A stretch of DNA of 5,871 bases from Bacteroidota bacterium (lineage in GTDB: Bacteria > Bacteroidota > Bacteroidia > Chitinophagales > UBA2359). This document shows positions 1-5,203 of the stretch, piece after piece. The DNA is taken from assembly GCA_020631675.1 (NCBI GenBank), contig JAHDGT010000309.1, positions 1-5,871 on the forward strand, written 5' to 3'. Below the pieces are notes generated by a model. It worked only from the letters and a program-made list of their open reading frames with translations, did not search any database and was not told where the DNA came from. The stretch's first letter is position 1. Every line of letters begins with the position of its first letter. Both the position numbers and the translations under genes were made by a program.

Positions 1-18
1 TTTCCGAAAAATATTCTT

Positions 19-1575
19 ATGAAAAATTACATATCTAAATATGCAGGGCACACGATAGCTATTATTATTGCCTTCTGTGCCTTGTCTTTTCAGACCGTCT
101 TAGCACAATGTGATTATGAAAGCGGTACGCCCATAACACTAGTGACTACAGACTTTAATGCTGATCCTGCTTATATCCAAGAATACCTTGTTGTGAATAG
201 TGCGGGTATTGTAGTAGGAGAAACAGCTACTTGGGTATCTACTGCGGGGAACTATACGATTTATGCAGTGAATTATCGAGCTACGGATTTTGGAGCTGGT
301 TTCACTGCGGCACTTCCTGGCGGTGCGATTGCATCTCTTCCTGCCTATGATGACTTAACTTCTTGCTACGAAATCAATGGACCTTTTGCTATTGCGGTTT
401 GTGACGTTGTTGATGAAGTTTGCTTAGGGGGATCTGACTTTTTCGTATTCCCTAATTCCGAACCAGGTTCATTTTTGAATGACCCTGCATATGCACAAGC
501 ATATGTATTAGTGGACCCTGCAACTAACTTAGTTGTTGCGGAAACAACAGGTTCTACTTTGCCTTCTGCTGGTTTACCAATAGGTACTTATGATATCTAT
601 GCGATAAATTATACTACCGCTGATTTTCCAGGTGGCTTAATGGGAGTTGACGTTACTACTATAGCTTTTGATCCGTTCGCTGTTCCTTGTGCGGATATTT
701 CCGCTACTTTCCGCTCAGTAGAAGTGATTGACTGCTGTGATCCTCAAGCACCACTTGATGTTGTGGTTATCGCAACAGGTGATACTGGCGCAGGTGTTAC
801 CCCATTTGATTCTGATGTTATTCAATTGAATGTGCCAGGTATCCCTCCAATGGACTGGGAATGGGACGAAACGGGTTATGTACGTCATTCTGTAGTTAGT
901 CCAACCGCTGGTCGTGTTATATGGAATGACGATGCGATTTGGGCAGTAACCATTACTGATGCAGTAGGATGTATTTGGACATATGCTAACGATTACATCG
1001 CTGGTACAGATGAATTCTTAGACATAATCAATGATGTTGTCGTTGGTGACAATTGCTTTGATTTAACTGCTGAAACGGGTTCGTTAACCGTTGATATTGT
1101 GGGTGGTACTGCCCCATATGCTTGGGATATTAAAGATGGACTTGGTACATCTATGGCTTCTGGTGCTGGTGCTGTTGCAACTGCTGCTGGCTTGCATAAT
1201 GGTTGGTATACTGTTGAAGTTACTGATGCGAGTGCGCCTGCTCAAACGGATATTGGTTGGTACTGGATTAATTGTGATGTTCCTGGTGGTCGCTCTAAAG
1301 CGGTTACTGACGAAACGTCTATCACAGTTCATCCTAACCCATTTACAGTTAGCACAACCATCGATTTCCAAGTTTCGGAAACAGGTCTTGCTAAAGCTGC
1401 GGTGTATAGTTTAGATGGCAAGCATATCGCCACCTTATTCAAGGGTAATATGGTAGCTGACGAAGTATACAGCATCGATTTTAATGCTGGACCAATCGCT
1501 GCTGGTATGTACAATGTCCGCTTGATCACCGAAGTTGGAGAAATCGCAACCGAGCGCATTATCCTAGCCAAGTAA
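19..1575 (+). CDS. T9SS type A sorting domain-containing secreted protein with duplicated N-terminal module
   Basis: The 518-residue product is probably exported through the Sec system and then across the outer membrane by the type IX secretion system. Residues 1-29 form a signal peptide (basic start, hydrophobic AIIIAFCALSF, then VLA before Q30). Residues 31-128 and 129-240 look like two copies of one module: DPAYIQEYLVV and GNYTIYAVNYRATDF in the first match DPAYAQAYVLV and GTYDIYAINYTTADF in the second. Residues about 245-330 (ending WAVTITDAVGC) and 345-415 (GGTAPYAWDIKDG, then GWYTVEVTDA) resemble SprB-type immunoglobulin-like repeats of gliding and adhesion proteins. The C-terminus (about 432-518: VHPNPF, AVYSLDGK, AAGMYNVRL, final lysine) is a classic T9SS type A sorting domain, which is removed on export. 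The start is placed at 19 because it leads directly into the signal peptide; only 18 bases of upstream sequence are visible and that frame stays open. No catalytic domain is seen, so the function is unknown; adhesin or surface-layer roles are guesses. Confidence 0.87.
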   Translation: MKNYISKYAGHTIAIIIAFCALSFQTVLAQCDYESGTPITLVTTDFNADPAYIQEYLVVNSAGIVVGETATWVSTAGNYTIYAVNYRATDFGAGFTAALPGGAIASLPAYDDLTSCYEINGPFAIAVCDVVDEVCLGGSDFFVFPNSEPGSFLNDPAYAQAYVLVDPATNLVVAETTGSTLPSAGLPIGTYDIYAINYTTADFPGGLMGVDVTTIAFDPFAVPCADISATFRSVEVIDCCDPQAPLDVVVIATGDTGAGVTPFDSDVIQLNVPGIPPMDWEWDETGYVRHSVVSPTAGRVIWNDDAIWAVTITDAVGCIWTYANDYIAGTDEFLDIINDVVVGDNCFDLTAETGSLTVDIVGGTAPYAWDIKDGLGTSMASGAGAVATAAGLHNGWYTVEVTDASAPAQTDIGWYWINCDVPGGRSKAVTDETSITVHPNPFTVSTTIDFQVSETGLAKAAVYSLDGKHIATLFKGNMVADEVYSIDFNAGPIAAGMYNVRLITEVGEIATERIILAK

Positions 1576-1618
1576 TTGTAAGTTTATACTCTTTTCCCTA
1601 AAGGGAGAATGTAAAACT

Positions 1619-1655
1619 AAAAAGGGCTGCAAGATTTAATCTTGCAGCCCTTTTT
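1619..1655. terminator. Bidirectional intrinsic terminator between convergent genes
   Basis: A perfect stem pairs 1621-1635 with 1639-1653 around a 3-base loop. Two further A-T pairs (1619-1620 with 1654-1655) bring it to 17 bp. The GC-rich core (GGGCTGC/GCAGCCC) is followed by a T run on the plus strand, and by a matching T run on the minus strand from the A run at 1619-1623. It lies 43 bp after the T9SS gene stop and 87 bp beyond the stop of the convergent bacilliredoxin gene, so it can end both transcripts. Confidence 0.92.
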
Positions 1656-1742
1656 CATTTGAGTCCCCAAGGGACGGCATATCATAGGGGTGAGGTGGAC
1701 ATAAGTCCATCAACAACGACAACGACTATGCTATCATCAATA

Positions 1743-2159
1743 TCAACAATGCTCCTCAAAAGCAGCGATCAGATGACGTGCGATCGCCTCAGCGCTAGCC
1801 CCTTCAATCTGATGACGCTCCACAAAATGAACCAACTCCCCATCCTTGAATAAAGCCATAGAAGGAGATGAAGGTGGGTAAGGAGCCGTATAAGAACGCG
1901 CTTGCTGTACAGCTGCATTGTCAAAACCAGCGAATACGGTTCCAACTGATGTCGGACGTTTAGCACTGTGTTGGACAGCTAATTTCGCAGCTGGTCTGGC
2001 ATTACGAGCCGCACAACCACAAACAGAATTGATCACAACAAAACTGGTTCCATCCGCTTGCTGAATGAATTGGTCAACTTGCTCTGCTGTAGTCAGATCA
2101 GTAAAACCAGAGTCGGTTAACTCTGCCTTCATAGGCAGAACGATTTCCGCAGGATACAT
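1743..2159 (-). CDS. brxA: BrxA/BrxB-family bacilliredoxin (bacillithiol disulfide oxidoreductase)
   Basis: This 138-residue cytoplasmic thioredoxin-fold protein belongs to the YphP/YqiW family, which removes bacillithiol from S-bacillithiolated proteins. The diagnostic active site is NSVCGCAA (Cys47-Gly48-Cys49), followed by the family-typical NARPA. Other family features are GTVFAGFDNAAVQQAR (about 74-89), the conserved SPS/ALFKDGELVHFVERHQIEG stretch (about 97-120), and a C-terminus ending in EEHC with a terminal cysteine (Cys138). The length is slightly under the roughly 140-145 residues usual for the family and the protein looks complete. The start at 2159 gives a normal family N-terminus (MYPAEIV). 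The gene is convergent with the T9SS gene and divergent from ahcY. BrxA and BrxB cannot be told apart from sequence alone, so the symbol is provisional. The CGC motif is typical of this family and differs from the CxxC of thioredoxins. No clear TAnnTTTG element was found upstream on this strand. Confidence 0.93.
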   Translation of the reverse strand: MYPAEIVLPMKAELTDSGFTDLTTAEQVDQFIQQADGTSFVVINSVCGCAARNARPAAKLAVQHSAKRPTSVGTVFAGFDNAAVQQARSYTAPYPPSSPSMALFKDGELVHFVERHQIEGASAEAIARHLIAAFEEHC

Positions 2160-2166
2160 ATCTTGG

Positions 2167-2183
2167 TATTTTTCTGAAAAATA
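2167..2183. repeat. AT-only inverted repeat just upstream of the bacilliredoxin start
   Basis: TATTTTT (2167-2173) and AAAAATA (2177-2183) are perfect complements around CTG, ending 7 bases before the bacilliredoxin start codon on the minus strand. It falls where the ribosome would bind or just upstream. It may be an operator or simply AT-rich leader sequence; nothing decides between these. Confidence 0.35.
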
Positions 2184-2322
2184 ATCGCGAATTTAGCCAT
2201 TTTCACAAGCTATATACGCTCTTCCTCGTCAGGCATACAACAAAAGCCCATTTGAGATTGTTCTGTTGTAGCATTTATCGGGTTCAAGCGGTTAGATCCT
2301 GCCAACATGAGCTTACTTTATG

Positions 2323-2330
2323 TAACTTTG
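2323..2330 (+). promoter_or_regulatory. Bacteroidota -7 promoter element for ahcY
   Basis: TAACTTTG matches the Bacteroidota primary sigma factor -7 consensus TAnnTTTG exactly. It predicts a transcript start near 2335-2338, giving a 5' leader of about 30 bases to the ATG at 2365. No clean TTTG is seen at the -33 position (about 2296-2305), so the call rests on the -7 box and its placement. A leader this short leaves no room for a riboswitch. Confidence 0.55.
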
Positions 2331-2364
2331 CATCCCGAAAGTGAAAATCAATCAATTTATAGAT

Positions 2365-3681
2365 ATGAATACGACATTGGATCTACAATTAGCCTACAAG
2401 GTGAAAGACATCACCTTAGCGGATTGGGGACGAAAAGAAATCGAACTGGCCGAAGCCGAGATGCCGGGTTTGATGGCTTTGAGAGAGAAATATGCGGGTA
2501 AAGAGCCACTTAAAGGTGCTCGTATTGCCGGCTGTTTGCACATGACTATTCAAACCGCCGTTTTGATCGAAACACTGATCGATCTTGGTGCAGAGGTAAA
2601 ATGGTCTTCTTGCAATATCTTTTCCACACAAGACCATGCAGCAGCAGCCATTGCTGAAAGAGATGGAGGCGTTTTCGCTTGGAAAGGTATGAACGAAGAA
2701 GAATTCGACTGGTGTATTGAACAAACACTTTTCTTCGGAAGTACGGATCGCCCGCTGAATATGATTTTAGATGATGGTGGCGACCTGACCAATATGGTAT
2801 TGGATAAATACCCGGAATTAGTAGCTGGTATCAAAGGCTTGAGCGAAGAAACCACAACTGGGGTTCACCGCTTATACGAGCGCATGAAAAATGGTACACT
2901 ACCAATGCCTGCGATCAATGTGAATGATTCGGTCACTAAGTCGAAATTCGATAATAAATACGGATGTAGAGAAAGTTGTGTCGATGCGATTCGTAGAGCA
3001 ACAGATGTAATGATCGCCGGTAAAGTGGCGGTAGTTGCTGGTTTCGGTGATGTAGGTAAAGGATCAGCTGCTTCTTTAAGTGCGGCCGGTGCCCGTGTGA
3101 TCGTAACAGAGATCGATCCGATCTGTGCCTTACAAGCTGCAATGGAAGGCTATGAGGTTAAAAAGATGATAGATGCCGTTAAAGAGGCGGATATCGTTGT
3201 AACAGCTACTGGATGTTATAATATCATCGCAGAAGACCACTTCCGCTTATTGAAAGACAAAGCCATCGTTTGTAATATTGGCCACTTCGATAATGAAATC
3301 GATATGGCTTGGCTAAACGGTGCTTATGGCGATACTAAAGTAGAGATCAAACCTCAGGTAGATAAGTATACCATTGAAGGTTCAGATGTGATCGTACTTG
3401 CTGAAGGACGTCTTGTGAACTTAGGTTGTGCTACAGGGCACCCCTCGTTCGTAATGAGTAACTCCTTCACCAACCAAACCTTAGCTCAATTAGAGCTATG
3501 GAACAATAGTGAGCAATACGAGAACAAAGTCTATATGCTTCCTAAACACCTAGATGAGGAAGTAGCACGCCTGCACTTAGCAAAATTAGGTGTAGAATTA
3601 GATGTCTTATCTAATGAACAAGCAGAGTACATCGGTGTGCAACCAGAAGGCCCATTCAAGCCAGAGTACTACCGCTACTAA
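2365..3681 (+). CDS. ahcY: Adenosylhomocysteinase (S-adenosyl-L-homocysteine hydrolase)
   Basis: This cytoplasmic NAD-dependent enzyme hydrolyses S-adenosylhomocysteine to adenosine and homocysteine, relieving product inhibition of methyltransferases and feeding the methionine cycle. The 438-residue product carries both family signatures: CNIFSTQDHAAAAIA (83-97) and the Rossmann NAD loop GFGDVGKG (226-233), where Phe replaces the more usual Tyr. Residues that line up with the catalytic and substrate-binding set of the human enzyme are His59, Asp137, Glu162, Lys192, Asp196, Asn197, Cys201 and His307. The C-terminal GPFKPEYYRY supplies Lys432 and Tyr436, which reach the NAD of a neighbouring subunit. 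Length is close to the 432-residue human form, without the roughly 40-residue insert seen in many bacterial and plant enzymes. The frame is open to a GTG at 2341, but the ATG at 2365 is preferred because it gives the usual short N-terminus before YKVKDITLADWG and leaves a normal leader after the predicted promoter. The gene appears monocistronic. Confidence 0.97.
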   Translation: MNTTLDLQLAYKVKDITLADWGRKEIELAEAEMPGLMALREKYAGKEPLKGARIAGCLHMTIQTAVLIETLIDLGAEVKWSSCNIFSTQDHAAAAIAERDGGVFAWKGMNEEEFDWCIEQTLFFGSTDRPLNMILDDGGDLTNMVLDKYPELVAGIKGLSEETTTGVHRLYERMKNGTLPMPAINVNDSVTKSKFDNKYGCRESCVDAIRRATDVMIAGKVAVVAGFGDVGKGSAASLSAAGARVIVTEIDPICALQAAMEGYEVKKMIDAVKEADIVVTATGCYNIIAEDHFRLLKDKAIVCNIGHFDNEIDMAWLNGAYGDTKVEIKPQVDKYTIEGSDVIVLAEGRLVNLGCATGHPSFVMSNSFTNQTLAQLELWNNSEQYENKVYMLPKHLDEEVARLHLAKLGVELDVLSNEQAEYIGVQPEGPFKPEYYRY

Positions 3682-3707
3682 TTCGTGCTTTCAATAGTTA
3701 ATAGTGT

Positions 3708-3741
3708 AAAACCGACATGCTTTTTTAGTATGTCGGTTTTT
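3708..3741 (+). terminator. Intrinsic terminator of ahcY
   Basis: AAAACCGACAT (3708-3718) pairs perfectly with ATGTCGGTTTT (3730-3740). The stem can extend inward by G-T, C-G and T-A pairs, leaving a T5 loop. T runs follow at 3737-3741 and 3744-3748. It begins 27 bp after the ahcY stop. The A run on the left arm could also let it work on the minus strand, though no minus-strand gene points at it. Confidence 0.88.
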
Positions 3742-3814
3742 GCTTTTTATGGCGCATGCCCGCAATAAAAGCCTTTAAACTGTAGGCATAAAGAAAGTCG
3801 GCATCGAGCAGGAA

Positions 3815-3849
3815 ATCTTAGGTCTTACGTCTTGAGCCTTATGTCTAAA
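3815..3849. repeat. Degenerate heptamer tandem array (GTCTTAn-like, five units)
   Basis: Five consecutive 7-base units can be read: ATCTTAG, GTCTTAC, GTCTTGA, GCCTTAT and GTCTAAA. The core TCTT/CCTT is kept at a strict period of seven. From general knowledge, similar GTCTTAA-type heptamers occur between genes in some Bacteroidota genomes; that link is an inference here. The array borders the hairpin at 3847-3862. Confidence 0.6.
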
Positions 3850-3862
3850 GGCGTCAGCCTTT
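3847..3862. repeat. Small perfect hairpin AAAGGC-GTCA-GCCTTT
   Basis: A 6-bp perfect stem with a 4-base loop overlaps the last unit of the heptamer array. It has no T tract and sits far from any stop codon, so it is not a terminator. It is probably one arm of the larger structured intergenic element. Confidence 0.5.
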
Positions 3863-3903
3863 CACTGCGTCCACCGGGCTATCCGTTAAAATTCACCTGC
3901 CAT

Positions 3904-3957
3904 CTGCTGCTTCGGCGCAGGCTTAAAAAGAGCTTCACAAGGTCGCTTTTTTAAGCC
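3904..3957. repeat. Two adjoining hairpins, one capped by a UUCG tetraloop
   Basis: The first hairpin (3904-3920) pairs CTGC with GCAG and GC with GC around a bulged T and closes with C(TTCG)G, the very stable UUCG tetraloop when read as RNA on the plus strand. The second begins at the same base: GGCTTAAAAA (3920-3929) and AGC (3931-3933) pair with GCT (3945-3947) and TTTTTAAGCC (3948-3957), a 13-bp stem with one bulged G and an 11-base loop. Together they suggest a REP-like repeat unit or a structured RNA. They lie more than 220 bp past ahcY, which already has its own terminator. Confidence 0.55.
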
Positions 3958-4043
3958 GCTCCTCAGGGCGCATCTGTCAGGCTCATTACCACTCCTATCC
4001 CTTGCGCAAAATCCAATCTTGGGTAAGAGTTATATTCATTATA

Positions 4044-4072
4044 ATAAAATTTCAGAAAAACCACAATTTTAT
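4044..4072. repeat. AT-rich 8-bp inverted repeat upstream of the pdxJ -7-like element
   Basis: ATAAAATT (4044-4051) and AATTTTAT (4065-4072) are perfect inverted copies separated by 13 bases. The repeat ends 8 bases before the -7-like element at 4081. That position, roughly where -33 contacts would lie, would suit a repressor or activator site, but AT-rich inverted repeats of this size also arise by chance. Confidence 0.35.
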
Positions 4073-4080
4073 GCAACCTA

Positions 4081-4088
4081 TACTTTTG
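4081..4088 (+). promoter_or_regulatory. Candidate -7 promoter element for pdxJ
   Basis: TACTTTTG fits TAnnTTTG exactly. If used, transcription would begin near 4094-4096 and give a leader of about 140 bases containing the hairpin at 4166-4191. No TTTG is seen at the expected -33 position. A closer but imperfect alternative, TATATTGG at 4222-4229, would make the transcript almost leaderless. Confidence 0.4.
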
Positions 4089-4165
4089 CACTAACGACTA
4101 AATTATACGGCTAGTTGTGTCTTAGCCTGAAATTATTGCAACTCATCTCCACTCCCCCATAACTA

Positions 4166-4191
4166 TACGATAATAGACGTTTATTATTGTA
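4166..4191. repeat. 10-bp hairpin or operator-like palindrome in the pdxJ leader
   Basis: TACGATAATA (4166-4175) pairs with TATTATTGTA (4182-4191), with one G-T pair and a GACGTT loop. It ends 44 bases before the pdxJ start. There is no T tract and no strong GC core, so an attenuator is unlikely; a protein-binding palindrome or weak leader structure is more plausible. Confidence 0.45.
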
Positions 4192-4235
4192 CGATGCCAC
4201 CAAGATTTAACATCCGCTAACTATATTGGCCTCAC

Positions 4236-4973
4236 ATGAATCCAGTTAGACTAAGTGTCAACATCAATAAAGTCGCTCTGATCAGAAACGCAAGAGGGGG
4301 CAATATGCCCGATCTACTGCAAGTTGCAAAAGATTGTGAGCGTTTCGGAGCAGATGGTGTCACCGTACATCCTCGCCCCGATGAAAGGCACATCCGTTAT
4401 GCGGATGTATATGAATTAGCTCCTGTCCTGAATACGGAGTTTAATATAGAAGGCTACCCCAATGAAAAGTTCTTGAAGATGGTACTGGATGTTAAACCTG
4501 ACCAATGCACATTAGTACCGGATCCCCCGGGTGTGCTCACTTCAAATGCAGGCTGGGACACCATCAAACATAAGCACTTGTTAGAAGAAGTAGTTAAAGC
4601 ACTTCATAATGAAGGTATACGTACCTCTTTATTCATGGAGCCTAATAGAGAAAGTATAGCAGGCAGTGCGGCAGTCGGTGCGGATCGTATCGAATTCTAT
4701 ACCGGTCCCTATGCCAAAGCTTATGCGCAAGGCAAAAGAGACCAAGCCGTTCGGTCTTTCATAGATGCTGCGAACTGGGCAACAGAATGTGGCTTAGCCA
4801 TCAATGCAGGGCATGATTTAAATCTGACCAACTTGCATTACTTCGTTTCCCAAGTCCCGAATGTACTGGAAGTCTCCATCGGACATGCGCTCATCAGTGA
4901 TGCGCTTTATTTTGGTTTACACAACACCATTCAACTATATCAAAAGCAATTAGAAGTATCCCAAACAGTTTAG
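4236..4973 (+). CDS. pdxJ: Pyridoxine 5'-phosphate synthase
   Basis: PdxJ performs the last step of the DXP-dependent vitamin B6 pathway in the cytoplasm: it condenses 3-amino-2-oxopropyl phosphate with 1-deoxy-D-xylulose 5-phosphate to give pyridoxine 5'-phosphate. The 245-residue length is normal for this TIM-barrel enzyme, which forms octamers. The N-terminal strand RLSVNINKVALIRNARGG (5-22) is the family hallmark. Catalytic and phosphate-binding residues fall at the same numbers as in the E. coli enzyme: His45 and Arg47 in VTVHPRPDERH, Glu72 in NIEG, and His193 in INAGHDLNL. IGHALI (215-220) forms the later phosphate-binding loop. LVPDPPGVLTSNAGWD (93-108) replaces the LVPEKR stretch of proteobacterial forms. 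The start at 4236 gives the expected very short N-terminus. No Shine-Dalgarno sequence is visible. The stop codon lies inside the inverted repeat at 4964-5003. The gene stands alone, away from other B6 genes. Confidence 0.97.
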   Translation: MNPVRLSVNINKVALIRNARGGNMPDLLQVAKDCERFGADGVTVHPRPDERHIRYADVYELAPVLNTEFNIEGYPNEKFLKMVLDVKPDQCTLVPDPPGVLTSNAGWDTIKHKHLLEEVVKALHNEGIRTSLFMEPNRESIAGSAAVGADRIEFYTGPYAKAYAQGKRDQAVRSFIDAANWATECGLAINAGHDLNLTNLHYFVSQVPNVLEVSIGHALISDALYFGLHNTIQLYQKQLEVSQTV

Positions 4974-5003
4974 CTCAGCCAAAATCGCCTGAGCTAAACT
5001 GTT
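4964..5003. terminator. Perfect 15-bp inverted repeat overlapping the pdxJ stop codon (terminator-like)
   Basis: AACAGTTTAGCTCAG (4964-4978) and CTGAGCTAAACTGTT (4989-5003) are perfect complements around a 10-base loop. The left arm contains the last codons of pdxJ and its TAG stop. No T run follows (ACAATTTC), so it is not a classic intrinsic terminator. It could still end transcription weakly, protect the 3' end of the message, or be a binding palindrome. The structure itself is certain; its role is not. Confidence 0.6.
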
Positions 5004-5203
5004 ACAATTTCAGTCAAACAAGGCAAAATAGGCATTTATGCCTAGTGTGCGATTTTCATTTGATTGTTAAAAAATAACGTATTGCGACCTAATAGTAGGT
5101 TAAAAAACGTAAATTTATCGCGAACACAACCTTTTCTTACCATAGAGGTATTTTACAGACCATGAAGAAGCTTTAAAATACCTTTTAACCAAAAGAAGTA
5201 AGT
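4974..5203 (+). other. Leader and intergenic region upstream of the SusC/RagA-type gene
   Basis: The roughly 230 bases hold no gene but three inverted repeats besides the pdxJ one: TAGGCA-TTTA-TGCCTA (5029-5044), ACCTA-ATAG-TAGGT (5087-5100), and the larger hairpin at 5145-5185. No exact TAnnTTTG box was found; near matches are TTCATTTG (5055-5062) and TAAATTTA (5111-5118). The leader is A-rich before the start codon, which suits Bacteroidota translation initiation. Confidence 0.5.
5145..5185 (+). repeat. 12-bp hairpin in the receptor gene leader, with a start-like loop
   Basis: AGGTATTTTA (5147-5156) pairs perfectly with TAAAATACCT (5174-5183), extended by a G-T and an A-T pair outside. The 17-base loop (5157-5173) carries ATGAAGAAG, the same nine bases that open the receptor gene 42 bases downstream. 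Read from that ATG (5162), the frame is Met-Lys-Lys-Leu-stop. The stem ends 18 bases before the true start codon. Confidence 0.55.

Larger units (their letters stand above)
3742..4235. other. Gene-free intergenic region between ahcY and pdxJ
   Basis: No credible reading frame was found in these roughly 490 bases on either strand. The left half (about 3751-3975) is comparatively GC-rich and packed with short hairpins and a heptamer array, and looks like a dispersed intergenic repeat element. The right half (about 4020-4235) is AT-rich and looks like the leader and promoter region of pdxJ, with two inverted repeats and a -7-like element. The individual parts are listed separately. Confidence 0.6.

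Noticed and set aside
1084..1571. Open frames of 80-107 codons on both strands inside the T9SS gene
   Set aside because: They overlap a clear full-length gene with a signal peptide and sorting domain, and their translations show no domain or natural composition.
1594..1609. Weak hairpin TCCC-TAAA-GGGA after the T9SS stop
   Set aside because: The stem is short and partly wobble-paired, and the strong terminator lies immediately downstream, so no separate role can be supported.
1659..1853. 64-codon plus-strand frame starting at the terminator tail and running into the bacilliredoxin gene
   Set aside because: It starts inside or just after the shared terminator, reads low-complexity Thr/Ser, and overlaps the real minus-strand gene antisense.
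2160..2364. Possible SAH or SAM riboswitch upstream of ahcY
   Set aside because: The best promoter element leaves a leader of only about 30 bases, and I see no pairing pattern of a known SAH or SAM riboswitch in the gap.
2307..2501. 64-codon plus-strand frame over the ahcY start
   Set aside because: It is out of frame with ahcY, begins upstream of the predicted transcript start, and most of it overlaps the confident ahcY coding region.
2416..3142. Minus-strand frames of 60-102 codons within ahcY
   Set aside because: They are antisense shadows of a highly conserved enzyme gene with no features of their own.
3815..3849. CRISPR-like repeat array
   Set aside because: The units are 7 bases, contiguous and without spacers, and no cas genes are nearby.
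1743..4973. A functional cluster joining bacilliredoxin, AhcY and PdxJ in sulfur and one-carbon metabolism
   Set aside because: The genes differ in strand, are separated by terminators and long gaps, and share no visible control site, so the metabolic link is only thematic.
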